DNA from: Liopterus haemorrhoidalis
Taxonomy: Eukaryota > Arthropoda > Insecta > Coleoptera > Dytiscidae
Reading direction: 5' to 3'
DNA length: 64,000 nt
NCBI GenBank assembly: GCA_963971575.1
Contig: OZ020622.1
Coordinates: 34,812,301-34,876,300, forward strand
Below are positions 1 through 9,724 of this stretch, in pieces (position 1 is the stretch's first letter; the number at the start of each line of letters is the position of its first letter). The position numbers were made by a program, and so were the translations under genes. The notes beneath the pieces were generated by a model. It did no database searches. It was given only the letters and a program-made list of their open reading frames with translations, and was not told the DNA's origin.

Positions 1-258
1 TGTTAGAAAGGGACGCAGCAGTACGTATGGATTTAAGTTTTGAAATGTTTGAAAAAATTAATTCTGACCCAACAATGCTTCAAAGAATTTTATTTACTGA
101 CGAAGCAACGTTTACTCTAAATGCTAAAGTGCATAGACAAAATTTTAGGTACTGGAGTCGAGAAAATTTACATTTGTTTCATTCCTCCCGAACTCAAAGG
201 CCGCAAAAATTAAATGTTTGGGCAGGGATAATAGGAACCAATATTATAGGGCCTTTTT

Positions 259-1375
259 AGGGTTTTGTAGGTATGACCAAAAAACCTTTATACCGTCATT
301 TTGTCGTCTGTCTGTCTGTCTGTTCGGTAAATATTGTAGCCAAACGGCTAAACCTAGAGAGTTGAAATTTGGCATGCTTGTACAACTTTTTGACCCGCAC
401 ATAGGAAAAATACTAAAACATCTAAAAAACATATCCCCCTAAAAATATAAACAAATATGTGCTCATCGAAAAAAAAAAAATGTAATGGGGTATCAAATGA
501 AAGCCCTTAGTACGTGGATTAACGATCAAAATTTTATTTTTGCAAAATAAATTATTTTGAGGCGATTATTGCAAAAATTGTGCAAAAAATTTTTTGTCCC
601 ATACCCTGTAGCCCAGATGGTTTAAACTAAAAAATGTGAAAAAATTCTAAGTAATGTATATTGGTGTGAACCGGAATAGTACAACAGGAATTTTTGATCA
701 GATTATGTTTTCGGAAAATAACGCATTTTTTGTGTTTTTTGGTTGACGATGCATACATGTTATACTCTTATAACACACTAAGCTGATAAGAGTTTGGTGG
801 TCTAGTGGCTCAGTTGCGCGACAACTACACAGGATCGTTATTCACTACACAGGTTCGTTCCTGGCTTGTGGAGTCAGTTTTTTTTTAAATTTTTTTTTTC
901 ATATTTATTTTGTTTAAATTAATTTGTTAAAATTCTAGTTATATTTTAGCACATTTTGAATTTAATTTTCAAGAGCGTAAATTTAATAACCAATTGGAAT
1001 TATATTTTCATTCTTTGTGTCATTTATACGAAGCCAGAGGGGCGGAGCGTATGATTTAAGACAACCAATGAAAGCCATAGGCCCAATTTTCAAAATCTTA
1101 ATGAACCTTGTTATATAAAAAAAATACTGCACTTATTTAGAAACCTAAATAATGATATTAGGTATTCGAATTAAAATTAACAAAAAAATATTTTAACATA
1201 AAATTTGTTTTTAAAGCTCTGAGATTAACAGACGATAAATTATTTTTAAAAAAGATCGTTCATTTTGCCGTGGTTACTACAAAGCAAAATTTGTCCTACA
1301 CACTCAGCATGCCGCCTTCACTTATTATATACCTGCGAAACCCTGCAATGTGTGAAAATTCACACTTCACATCAA
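259..1375 (+). mobile_element. Non-autonomous 1.1-kb TIR element, copy 1
   Basis: The element begins AGGGTTTTGTAGGTAT and ends with the near-complement ATACCTGCGAAACCCT, followed by a short hairpin tail (GTGTGAAAATTCACAC). It splits a transposase reading frame between two runs of T, so both borders are visible. It has no coding capacity. A (GACA)n-like stretch lies near 300-325 and a tRNA-like block at about 798-870. An inverted relative lies at 10,461-11,488, a decayed one at about 35,520-36,256, and isolated termini occur near 23,513 and 40,770. I cannot assign the superfamily; the short T-run at the target is compatible with several. Confidence 0.7.
798..870 (+). other. tRNA-like block with Pol III A and B boxes inside the TIR element
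   Basis: TGGTCTAGTGGCTCAGTT resembles a tRNA A box, and GGTTCGTTCCTGG about 40 bases downstream resembles a B box. The acceptor stem does not close convincingly, so this is not called as a tRNA gene. A counterpart sits at the same place and in the same relative orientation in the copy at 10.46-11.49 kb, so it is part of the element and not a chance match. Confidence 0.5.
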
Positions 1376-2382
1376 TTTTTTTTATTGACGGTAACCTTAA
1401 TGTCGCAAAATATCTAGCCCTTTTGCAAAACCAAATATTACCTGCGTTGCGAAACCTGAATATTAATAGACAAGTATGGTTTCAACATGATGGCGCACAA
1501 GTCCATTATTCTAGAATAGTTAAAGAATATTTAACTTTCCCAAATCGCTGGATTGGAAGAGGAAGGTCGATGAATTAGCCAGAGAGATCTCCGGATTTGG
1601 CACCCAATGATGTTTTTTTTTATTGGGGATATTTAAAGGCCAAAGTATATAATAGAGAACTTAGGGATGTTGCTGAACTGCAAGACAAAATTGTTCAAGC
1701 ATCCAACAATATACCTCAAGAGCAATTGCTGAATGTTTTGAATAATTTTTACGATCGCTTAACATTTTGTATGCTAGTAAACGAAGAAACTTTAGAGCAT
1801 TTATTATAAGTTTTTATTAGTTATTTATTTATTATTATATATTTTTTTTTTTATTTGTATTTTCAATAATATATTTTGATTTTGCTAGTAAATATCGTTT
1901 TTTCTATGGTGCAAATGAAAATGAACACGATTTATATTGCTGTCAAAAACTGTATCCATGGTAATGACATAGCACATGTTGCAATAAAAAATAAATTCAC
2001 TGTATAAAATAAACAATAGGGGATAGGCATGATATTTATTTTATTTTTTATTATATTCCTTATGGTGCATATAAAAATAAAAAACAGTTTTGTATATTTT
2101 TTTTTAATTTGAAGGCTTAAAAAAAGCTTTAACTTATGTAGCACGCGAAAAACACTCCGACTGTTTATAAACTTGCCTGTGACGTCACAGCCTACCCAGT
2201 CTACAGCCTACAGCTTACACAGTCTGTCGTGAACTTATTTGCTTATATAACTTTTATAGGTTGTGTAAAGTTAGAGTGATTTTAAATAAAATAAAGTTCT
2301 TCTTCTTCTTCTTTTCAATTTGTTGGCCTCGGCTTAAAGCCAGTCCGCCAGCGCTTAGCAATACGAGGATGGTGTGAGGATG

Positions 2383-5300
2383 TTAGAGGTTTAGTCTAAT
2401 GGAGGTTAGGAATTCAGAAATTAAAGAGCATATTTCGATGGACGGGTTAGACAGTATACTAGGCACAGAGAGAGGGGCAGGAAGGTGTTTGCTTAGTAGT
2501 TGGTATAGGGTGTTACTTTTATCTGTGTGGTTGGGGCAGGAGAATAGAATGTGGGAGATATCAGCGGGTAACCCGCAGGAGCATAAGTTAGAGGGGATTA
2601 TGTTGATACGGTGGAGATGGAACGGAGTGTGGTTGTGATTGAAGCGGAGACGACAAAAAGTAGAAATTTGTTTTTTGGGGAGGGGAAGGTTGTGGAACCA
2701 AGGGTGATATGGTACCACAGGTTGGAGCGAAAAGTAAAAGCGCCCTTTTTCTTCCGCTGAGGAGACGTACTCTTGTTGCCAACATATTCTTAGTTCCCTC
2801 TGAACAGCAGGGAGTAACTGCCTGAAGTTGACGGTACAGTTTGTAGGTGGTGTTAAGAGATTCGCGCCGTCGTTTGCCAGGGCGTCGGCAGTGTCGTTTC
2901 CGGGGATACCGCTATGACCGGGGATCCAACCCAGACGAACTGTAGTACAGGAGGACAGGAAAGAGTGAAGGAGTTGTTTTATTCGGAGGGTTACACGGTC
3001 AGACTTAGGGAGGATGCCTGTGGTCTGGATTGTTTGAAGGGAACTTAGTGAGTCAGTGAGGATTAATATATGTGAACGGTTCAGGGTTGGAATGAGGGAA
3101 AGAGCATGCATAATAGCATACTGCTCAGCGGACATGATGTGCATTATAGGAGGGAGCTTTCGGGATATGTTAATGTTATGGGAAGGGACATGAATGCCGT
3201 AGCCGGTGGATTGGGAAGATTTGGATGCGTCTGTATAAATAAGAGTATACTGAGGGTAGGATTTCTGCATAATAGATAGGAAGTGTGTTTGGAGGTTGCT
3301 TTTACCTTTGTCAAGGCCTATATTTGTGGAAATAGGGAGGGGAATGATTTGAGTGTGGTAAGGGGTGAGGTAGCAGGGGAGGGTGCGAAGTTTGTTTATG
3401 TGGCGGATTTCAGGCTGAAGGTTATTATACTGGGTGCAAAGCAAGGGTTTGGGTTTATTGCGGCAATATCTTAGGGAGTCAAAGTTTACTTTTAGTTCAT
3501 TAAGTGAACGGATAAATGGATTGTTGTGTATGGAGAGCTGTTGTAGGATAAAACGGGAAGATAGGTACTGGGACCTGATTGTGAGGGGTGGTTCTGAGGC
3601 TTCGGCCAACAAAGCGTTCGTAGGAGTGGATCTCATGGCCCCCAGGCAAAGTCTGAGACCTTGATATTGGATGCGATTGAGGAATGTGTATCTAGTTTTG
3701 GTGAGTGGTGACATTATCGTACAGGAGTAATCGAGGATGGATCGTAGTAGGGCGCGATAAATCAAGAGCATAGTCTGAGGATGACCGCCCCACCAAGTTT
3801 TGGTAAGGGCCCGAAGAATATTTAGGACATTCCGGGACTTTGATGCAATGAGGTTGAGTTGGGGTTGCCAGGTTAGTTTACGATCAAAGGAAATACCTAG
3901 ATACACGTAGGAAGAGGTGTAGGGCACAGGTTGATTATTTAGTAGGATTGGGGGAAGGGGAACTGGCGTACGACGTTTTGTAAATATTATGGCCTTGCTT
4001 TTAGAGGGAGAAAGGGAGAGGTTGTGCTCCTGAAGCCACGAGTTAATTAGAGCGAGGGCTTGGTTAATTGAATCGATGGTGGGAAGCAGTTTGGGGCAGG
4101 ATAGGTAAATGACAAAGTCATCTGCATACTGGATGCACTTGATTTTAAGGGTGTTCAAGGACTGATGTAGGGAGGCAGTATACATATTAAATAGAAGGGG
4201 ACTTAGGATCGAGCCTTGCGGCAGGCCTTTAAAGGAGGTGCGAGGACCATGGAGTGAGTTTTTGTGCCGGATGTATATAGATTTGCAACCAATAAGATTC
4301 AGGATAAGTTGGTTTAGGTTTGGTGGGATTTTGAAGGATTCTAGTGTGTGTTGTAGGATATTAAGGTCAACATTATCAAAAGCGGCATGGATGTCTAGGA
4401 ATAAGGCTATGAGGAATTCTTGCTTACAGAAGGAATTGTGGATATCTATGGACAGTTTGGCGGAGCAGTTTGTGGTGGATTTACCTTTGCGGAAACCATA
4501 CTGGGTGTCGGGGAGCAGGCATTTATGTTCTAGCCACCAATCGAGCCTATTCTTAATTAATCGTTCAGCTGTTTTTAAACAGCATGATGTGAGGGCTATA
4601 GGGCGGTAGGAGGAGGCCAGAGAGGGGTCTTTATTAGGTTTTAGGATAGGGACTACATGTGAAATTCTCCAAGCTGATGGGATATCTTGACCAGATAGGG
4701 TTTTATTTATAAGGGATAGTAGGATTTCTTTAAGATTACTAGGCAGGTGTCTAAGATGGAGGTAGGCTATGGAGTCCGGACCTGGGCAGGAGTTCTTACC
4801 TAGGTTAAGTACGTTGGTGAGTTCGTGGATTGTGAAGGGCGCTGAAAGGAACGGGATGTTTATTTCACGGGATAATATTGGTGGTGGAGAAGGAACGAAT
4901 GCTGGTGTCAGGTTTTGAAGAATTTCATTTATGCATGTTATGGTCTTGGGGTTATATCTGGGAGAGGATGACCGTCTGTAAATCCGGACGGTTTCCCAAA
5001 CCTTCGAGATAGGAGTATCCGGGTTAAGGGAGCTGCAAAAGTTAGAAAAGGATTGCTTTTTTTTTTCTTTGAACAATCTTTTAGCTATAGCTATAGAGTT
5101 TTTTGCTCTTATAAAATTATCGAAGGTTGGGTGGCGCTTGTAATTATTCAACGCCATGTTTCTGTTGTTTTTAGCAGCTGCGCATTCGTCATCCCACCAA
5201 GGGGTGAGGTTCGGTCTGCGGAGAGGCTTAGATGTGGGAATGGATTTTTCAGACGCTTGGGAGATTATATTTTGGAGGAAAAGGGCTTGTGCTTCAGTAC

Positions 5301-6063
5301 TATCGAAATGGGGAATGGATGTTGATGCCTCAGAAGCTGAACTAAAGTACTGGGACCAATTGGCTTTTTTTGGGTTATATTTGGGAGTGTGGGGTTGGAG
5401 AGGTGGGGGGTTGGAAGCCGGCCCTATATCCGCATGGATATAGACTGGGAAGTGGTCACTGCCATGGGTGTCAGAAAGGGTCTCGCATATAATGAACGGA
5501 GCTATGGAAGGGGAGGTGATCGGGAGATCCACAATGCTCGGGGGTTTCCCAGGGGCGGTCAGTCTGGTGGGTTTGCCGTCGTTGAGGACGCATAGGTCAA
5601 AGTGGTCTACGACGTCCTCAACTATTCGGCCGAGAGGGGAGGTAAGGTGGCCGCCCCATCGCACGCCATGGGCGTTGAAGTCGCCACACAAAAGGTAGGG
5701 TGGGTTGAATTGCCGTATTAAAAAACACATTTGGGCGTAGGATACAGTGCTATCAGGGGGGATGTATAATGAGATAAAGGTGACATTATGGACTTTAGCA
5801 GCTATAATTTGGAGGTGAAAGTTGGAGTATATGGGGATATGTTGGTAGTCGATGCCGTTACGAATCACGATGGCCGCACCGCCATAGCCATCGGCCCTGT
5901 CATGTCGGAGTAGCGAGTACCCGCGGACACGACAGATGTCGTCTGGCAGCAGCCACGTCTCCGAGATCGCAGCGATGTCGATATTCAGGGAATCGAGGAG
6001 TAAGAAAAGATCAGTTTTGTTACTGTTTATGCTCCTAATGTTCCATTGGAGGTATCTATACAT
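2383..6063 (-). CDS. LINE ORF2: endonuclease, reverse transcriptase, RNase H
   Basis: This 1226-residue polyprotein makes target-primed cDNA. The APE-type endonuclease occupies roughly residues 1-220, with QWNIRSIN, SETWL, GDFNAH and the terminal SDH motif. The reverse transcriptase lies at about 430-700, with GFRKGKST, LDIHAAFD, GLPQGSILSPLLFNMY and the catalytic YADD. RNase H follows at roughly 900-1040, with acidic residues in YTDAS, SAEQ and LTDS, and HSGIPGNDTAD. A C-terminal CCHC finger (CSCG...HILFSC) ends the protein. All key motifs are intact. The ATG at 6063 lies inside the end of ORF1. The RNase H domain separates this element from jockey and CR1. Confidence 0.93.
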   Translation of the reverse strand: MYRYLQWNIRSINSNKTDLFLLLDSLNIDIAAISETWLLPDDICRVRGYSLLRHDRADGYGGAAIVIRNGIDYQHIPIYSNFHLQIIAAKVHNVTFISLYIPPDSTVSYAQMCFLIRQFNPPYLLCGDFNAHGVRWGGHLTSPLGRIVEDVVDHFDLCVLNDGKPTRLTAPGKPPSIVDLPITSPSIAPFIICETLSDTHGSDHFPVYIHADIGPASNPPPLQPHTPKYNPKKANWSQYFSSASEASTSIPHFDSTEAQALFLQNIISQASEKSIPTSKPLRRPNLTPWWDDECAAAKNNRNMALNNYKRHPTFDNFIRAKNSIAIAKRLFKEKKKQSFSNFCSSLNPDTPISKVWETVRIYRRSSSPRYNPKTITCINEILQNLTPAFVPSPPPILSREINIPFLSAPFTIHELTNVLNLGKNSCPGPDSIAYLHLRHLPSNLKEILLSLINKTLSGQDIPSAWRISHVVPILKPNKDPSLASSYRPIALTSCCLKTAERLIKNRLDWWLEHKCLLPDTQYGFRKGKSTTNCSAKLSIDIHNSFCKQEFLIALFLDIHAAFDNVDLNILQHTLESFKIPPNLNQLILNLIGCKSIYIRHKNSLHGPRTSFKGLPQGSILSPLLFNMYTASLHQSLNTLKIKCIQYADDFVIYLSCPKLLPTIDSINQALALINSWLQEHNLSLSPSKSKAIIFTKRRTPVPLPPILLNNQPVPYTSSYVYLGISFDRKLTWQPQLNLIASKSRNVLNILRALTKTWWGGHPQTMLLIYRALLRSILDYSCTIMSPLTKTRYTFLNRIQYQGLRLCLGAMRSTPTNALLAEASEPPLTIRSQYLSSRFILQQLSIHNNPFIRSLNELKVNFDSLRYCRNKPKPLLCTQYNNLQPEIRHINKLRTLPCYLTPYHTQIIPLPISTNIGLDKGKSNLQTHFLSIMQKSYPQYTLIYTDASKSSQSTGYGIHVPSHNINISRKLPPIMHIMSAEQYAIMHALSLIPTLNRSHILILTDSLSSLQTIQTTGILPKSDRVTLRIKQLLHSFLSSCTTVRLGWIPGHSGIPGNDTADALANDGANLLTPPTNCTVNFRQLLPAVQRELRICWQQEYVSSAEEKGRFYFSLQPVVPYHPWFHNLPLPKKQISTFCRLRFNHNHTPFHLHRINIIPSNLCSCGLPADISHILFSCPNHTDKSNTLYQLLSKHLPAPLSVPSILSNPSIEICSLISEFLTSIRLNL

Positions 6064-7385
6064 GTTGTCGATGGGGTGGGAGATGAGGAGTTGGTAAAAG
6101 CTTGGAGTAGGATACTATATAGGAGGGCGAGAATAGTTTCTCCTTGCGGGAGGGGTTGCAAGAGGGTTTGAAGGGTTGCGAGGTCTTTTGGATTAATTGT
6201 GAGTTTATCAGTTATGACTGCGTCTTCAGGAACTTTGGCAGGGCTTGGGTTGTTACGAGAGGAGGGTGAGATGCCCGAGGTGCTGGGGAGGTGTCCATTT
6301 GGAGCTATAAGCAGTTGCTTATGGGCTTCACGGTCAAAACCTAGAAATGGGGAGGAGGGGGGAGACTGAGTTTTACGTTTTTTGGGAGTGCTAGTGATGT
6401 AAGAATAGGAGGGAGTGTTTGTATGAGGGCTAGTTCGTTGGTGAGTGACAGGTTGATCGGTGAGGTCAATGCTGGGGAAGTGTTGGGATAAGCGTACTGG
6501 AGCGGCGGGTGCCGAGGTTATGGAAGCTAGGTTTTTAATCGGAGGAAATAATGAAGCGGCCTCAATGAAGGAGTAATTTCTGCTAGCCATACACTCTTTT
6601 ATTTTCTTCTGTCGTTGTAATTCGGGACAGTCAGCATTGAGAGCATTATGCGAGGTGGAGTCGCAGTGAATGCATTTGACAGCATTGTTACACTCACGTT
6701 GGTTGTGTGAGCCTCCACAATTAGCGCATCTCTCCGCGCTTTTACATTGTTTAGCGGTGTGCCCGAATCTTAAGCAGTTAAAACAACGTAAGACCGGTAA
6801 CACATAAACAGAAACCTCCATACAAACGTAATAGAGTATTACGTGCGTTGGGAGGGTTGTGCCCGAAAAGGTGACAACTACGGTCTGTGTAGGAGTATAC
6901 TCTGGAGGGGAAACACCGGGGGGACTAGTTTTTCGGTTCAGACGACGGACTGACAATATTTTCTTCCCACAGTTTAAATTTTGTAACAGTTCTTCGTCTG
7001 TTACTGCGGTATCTACTCCCCGTATGATACCCTGACAAGCGACTAGATGTGTAGGGATGAAAATTTCATATTGTGAATTTAGGACTGGATTCTCGGTAAA
7101 GGAGTTGGCTGAATTGAAATTAAAAAAGGTTATGCCCAATCTCTTTTTGCCTAGTTTTGATACTGACTTGATATGCTCAATTTTCTGGGAGTGTAACAGT
7201 TTCCCGATGACAAGGGGGTGGACATTTGATAGATTAGTGTTTTCAGCATTAGGAAGGGGTTGAAGGTATACCGTGAAAGGACCGGAGTCTTCTTCACTGT
7301 ATTTTAGGAGTGATTTAAATGAAGTATTGCTAGGCTTACCTGCCGGTCCTGGCGGAGGCGGAGGCCCAGGGCCCTCCTGGTCCAT
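6027..7385 (-). CDS. LINE ORF1, gag-like RNA-binding protein
   Basis: This 452-residue protein would coat the LINE RNA in the ribonucleoprotein particle. The first 30 residues are proline- and glycine-rich. A region near residues 50-130 (VYLQPLPNAEN, NVHPLVIGKLL) is typical of I/jockey ORF1 proteins. Three zinc knuckles follow at roughly residues 200-255: CFNCLRFGHTAKQC, CANCGGSHNQREC and CIHCDSTSHNALNADC. The C-terminal third is rich in serine, threonine and proline. It starts at the first ATG of the transcript and overlaps ORF2 by 37 nt in another frame, which implies reinitiation or frameshifting. A decayed relative lies at 54.1-55.3 kb. Confidence 0.9.
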   Translation of the reverse strand: MDQEGPGPPPPPGPAGKPSNTSFKSLLKYSEEDSGPFTVYLQPLPNAENTNLSNVHPLVIGKLLHSQKIEHIKSVSKLGKKRLGITFFNFNSANSFTENPVLNSQYEIFIPTHLVACQGIIRGVDTAVTDEELLQNLNCGKKILSVRRLNRKTSPPGVSPPEYTPTQTVVVTFSGTTLPTHVILYYVCMEVSVYVLPVLRCFNCLRFGHTAKQCKSAERCANCGGSHNQRECNNAVKCIHCDSTSHNALNADCPELQRQKKIKECMASRNYSFIEAASLFPPIKNLASITSAPAAPVRLSQHFPSIDLTDQPVTHQRTSPHTNTPSYSYITSTPKKRKTQSPPSSPFLGFDREAHKQLLIAPNGHLPSTSGISPSSRNNPSPAKVPEDAVITDKLTINPKDLATLQTLLQPLPQGETILALLYSILLQAFTNSSSPTPSTTCIDTSNGTLGA

Positions 7386-7639
7386 CTTGGGGACCCTCTA
7401 TGGCACTATGTTTTATTATAGTCTATGTGATATTATTCGTTTATAAAAATATATTTATAAATATTCTAAAACTTGAGCGATTTAACCACTGTTTTACCGC
7501 ACGTGTAGCACTAACAGGCCTAGACGAAGTAACGGACGTGTTGTCACCACGGCGGTTGGACAACGAAAATGTAAAATAAAGTTATTCTACATGTTTAGTC
7601 AATTAAATTTTATATTAAAATATATAAAATGTGGAAGAT

Positions 7640-7765
7640 CCAGGGCCCAATACTTCGAAACATCGAAAATATTGTTTGTACCGATGTGCATAAATACTTT
7701 ATTTAAAACTCCACAAAAACAATTTATTTCATTACCTAATGGTGAAAAACAAAAGAAAAGCATCA
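7640..7765 (+). pseudogene. Possible THAP zinc-finger exon fragment
   Basis: The plus-strand translation contains FVPMCINTLFKTPQKQFISL, which resembles the start of insect THAP domains (CxVPxCxNT..KTPxKxF). The first zinc cysteine is missing and no downstream C2CH residues are visible. It lies inside copy A of the TIR element, opposite in strand to the ATG exon of that element. The assignment rests on motif memory only. Confidence 0.3.
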
Positions 7766-7872
7766 ATGTTGGGTAAATTGTCAAAATCTTTATCTGCCAT
7801 TTTAATAATAAATGCTTGTAAAATTGTTTAAAAAAACAAATACAAAACTCTCAAACAATACGCTATACACAC

Positions 7873-7995
7873 TAGAGATGGCAATAAAAATTAATCAATC
7901 GATTAATTGATCATTTGATTAATGGAAATGTTACAATCGATTTTCGATTAAATTGGTAAAAAATAATCGATTAATCGATTATGAAATAAAAAATG
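7873..7995 (+). mobile_element. hAT-like end fragment with ATCGATTAAT repeats
   Basis: The sequence starts TAGAGATGGC, as many hAT termini do, and is followed by repeated ATCGATTAAT motifs in both orientations. It truncates copy A of the TIR element. The other end is not obvious, so the right border is approximate. Confidence 0.3.
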
Positions 7996-8076
7996 TAACA
8001 TGTTCACTCGCCGGCAAAACAAATGGGGCAGTCATAATATTGTATTTTAAAGGCTGATATAAAATCATTTAACCGT

Positions 8077-8082
8077 TTTATT
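8077..8082 (-). terminator. Polyadenylation signal of the ACAD9-like gene
   Basis: AATAAA on the minus strand lies about 165 bp beyond the native stop codon at 8247-8249 and is the best candidate 3' processing signal for the ACAD9-like transcript. Use of this site after the mariner insertion is inferred, not shown. Confidence 0.5.
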
Positions 8083-8435
8083 AGGAAAATATAAGTAATA
8101 GAAAGTAATACAATGTCTGCATACACATTTTTTTTTTTTACAAACTGGCTGTAACAATAAATAATGCCCGTTTGAACGAACACTATATAATATTGATATT
8201 GAATAGAATTATTTTTTTGTTACGTTATCTGCATTATTCACGTTTTTTAGTTACTATTGTATAAAATTCTATGTATAATATGTTTGAAGAAATTATTTTT
8301 GATCAAACTATCTACAATATTATTTTTTATTTTGTCATGGAAATCTGGATGACTTAAATTTAGAGCTCTATATTTTAGATTTAATGCTGTATTAATTTTT
8401 TGTTTTAAAAGGTGTTTGGAATGAAAATTTAAATA

Positions 8436-9644
8436 CCAGGTCTACAAGTATGAAATGCGGATTTTTTTCAAACTTGCCGCGCAAACAGAGTGTATAGTTC
8501 AAAGTTTCAACACATATGGCGTTTTGTTAAGTTATCATTAAGTGTCAAATGCGTATAGGTTATAATTTGAAAAGTGATCATATAGTTTTGTTTTACTGTG
8601 TTAAAAATGTCAAATTTTGTGCCAAATAAAGAGCATTCGCGGACAGTACTACTGTTTTGTTTTCATTTGAAAAAAACTGCTGCTGAATCATACCGACTGC
8701 TTCGAGAAGCTTATAGTGAAGAACATGGAAAACCTCAAAAAAAATATGAAGATACAAAATTGGAAACATTGCTACAGGAAGACGATAGTCAATCACAAAA
8801 ACAACTAGCAGAGCAGTTAGGCGTTAGTCAACAAGTTGTTTCCAATCGCCTACGAGAGATGGGTAAGATCCAGAAAGTCGGCAGATGGGTTCCACATGCA
8901 TTGAATGAGAGGCAGATGGAAAAACGCAAAAACACTTGTGAAATTTTGCTTGCACGATACAAAAGAAAGTCTTTTTTGCATCGTATCATTACTGGCGATG
9001 AAAAATGGATTTATTTTGAAAATCCCAAACGCAAAAAATCATGGGTGAACCCAGGCTCAACATCCACATCAACTGCAAGACTGAATCGTTTGGCAAAAAG
9101 ACAATGCTCTGTACTTGGTGGGACCAAAAGGGTGTGGTCTATTATGAATTGTTAAAACCTGGTGAAACAGTTAATACCCAACGCTACCAACAACAACTGA
9201 TCGAATTGAACCATTCGCTGCTCATAAAACGACCAGAATACGAAAGAAGACAGCACAAGGTAATCTTTCTTCGCGATAACGTTCCATCACATAAGGCAAA
9301 AGCAGTTTGCAACACATTGGAGGCACTCAAGTGGGAAGTGCTACCCCATGCCGCATACTCACCAGACTTGACCCCTTCAGATTACCACTTGTTCGCATCG
9401 ATGGGTCACGCACTTGCCGAGCAGCACTTTTGTTCATATGAAAATGTGAAAGAATGGCTAGATGAATGATTTGCGGGGAAAGGGGAAGAATTCTACTGGC
9501 GAGGTATTCACAAATTGCCTGAAAGATGGGAAAAATGTATAACTTCTAATGGAGCATACTTTGAATAAATAAACTTTTACTGTTCTTTTGAATTTAATGT
9601 GTTTGTTTAAAAAAAAAAATCCGTTTTCATACTTGTAGACCTGG
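8436..9644 (+). mobile_element. mariner element, mauritiana-like, inside host exon 8
   Basis: This 1209-bp element is flanked by TA at 8434-8435 and 9645-9646. Both ends begin CCAGGTCTACAAGTATGAAA, close to the Mos1 terminus CCAGGTGTACAAGTAGGGAA. It is antisense to the ACAD9-like gene. The near-identical ends suggest a fairly recent insertion, although the transposase is already damaged. Confidence 0.92.
8607..9568 (+). pseudogene. mariner transposase, DD34D, one frameshift and one nonsense codon
   Basis: A paired helix-turn-helix covers the first 110 residues (QLAEQLGVSQQVVSNRLREM). The catalytic aspartates are in TGDEKW, FLRDNVPSH and PSDYHLF, with exactly 34 residues between the last two. 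A 1-nt frameshift near 9088 separates ARLNR from FGKKTM, and a TGA at 9467 replaces the tryptophan after WLDE. The downstream frame continues through WRGIHKLPERWEK to TAA at 9566. The intact ends could still be moved by a transposase made elsewhere. Confidence 0.9.
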
Positions 9645-9684
9645 TATATGTCTGATTTACAGGGTTTTTTATACCAATCTGTAA

Positions 9685-9724
9685 TTATTTTTCCACTCTG
9701 TGTTCTAATGAGTTTAAACATGTC
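9685..9724 (-). CDS. ACAD9: ACAD9-like gene, exon 8 as far as the premature stop
   Basis: After the acceptor GTCTAATAG the frame set by exon 7 reads ETCLNSLEHRVEK and then TAA at 9685-9687. This fits the ACAD9 C-terminal helix start. The stop comes from a run of five A (minus strand, 9688-9692) where six would keep the next 77 codons open. A sequencing or assembly error in the homopolymer is possible. Confidence 0.65.

Larger units (their letters stand above)
3..1809 (+). pseudogene. IS630/Tc1-superfamily transposase, broken, 5' end outside the window
   Basis: This is the DDE catalytic region of an IS630-like transposase that would cut and paste its own element. Before the break I see FTDEATF with the first acidic residue and the VWAGIIG block at the end of strand 4. 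The frame stops at 258 because a 1.1-kb element (259-1375) is inserted. It resumes after 1376 with FIDGNLN, the QHDGAQ second acidic motif, NRWIGRGR and ERSPDLAPND. A TAG at about 1576 replaces the tryptophan expected before PERSPD. Related fragments lie at 16.5-16.8 kb (N-terminal part) and 30.1-31.4 kb (C-terminal part) on the minus strand. The motif order fixes the family well, but this copy is not functional. Confidence 0.8.
2299..7571 (-). mobile_element. Full-length I-clade non-LTR retrotransposon
   Basis: This 5.27-kb LINE has two overlapping long ORFs and a 3' tail of GAA repeats (TTC on the plus strand at 2299-2312). It is flanked by a perfect 12-bp target-site duplication, TAAAATAAAGTT, at 2287-2298 and 7572-7583. 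The 5' leader before ORF1 is about 190 bp. An RNase H domain after the reverse transcriptase and three zinc knuckles in ORF1 place it in the I superfamily. Both ORFs are uninterrupted, so it may be recent and possibly active. Confidence 0.9.
2015..7872 (-). mobile_element. TIR element with captured-gene pieces, copy A (split by a LINE)
   Basis: Positions 2015-2298 and 7572-7872 together match the reverse complement of the element at 37,691-38,628. The left terminus reads AATAGGGGATAGGCATGA. The right terminus is lost where hAT-like sequence begins at 7873. Near 7770-7795, on the minus strand, it keeps a shortened version of the ATG exon seen at 38,011, starting M-A-D-K-D-F. The I-clade LINE 2299-7571 is inserted in the middle. 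Confidence 0.65.
8247..9684 (-). pseudogene. Native C-terminus of the ACAD9-like gene, frameshifted and split by mariner
   Basis: Beyond the premature stop an open frame reads IITDWYKKPCKSDIY up to the mariner border at 9645. On the far side, after one TA copy is removed, the same frame continues for 61 codons to TAA at 8247-8249. LNLSHPDFHDKIKNNIVD resembles the last helices of ACAD9. The open frame across the insertion shows that the mariner landed in coding sequence. If translated into the element, the protein would instead end with about 60 element-encoded residues. Length with this part is about 604 residues, as expected for the family. Confidence 0.65.

Noticed and set aside
798..870. 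A genuine tRNA gene
   Set aside because: Boxes are present, but no convincing acceptor stem or cloverleaf closes.
2399..5698. Plus-strand ORFs of 60-120 codons
   Set aside because: They are shadows of the intact LINE ORF2 on the minus strand.
9458..9721. Separate small minus-strand gene at the mariner border
   Set aside because: It is the end of ACAD9 exon 8 read in a shifted frame into the mariner terminus.
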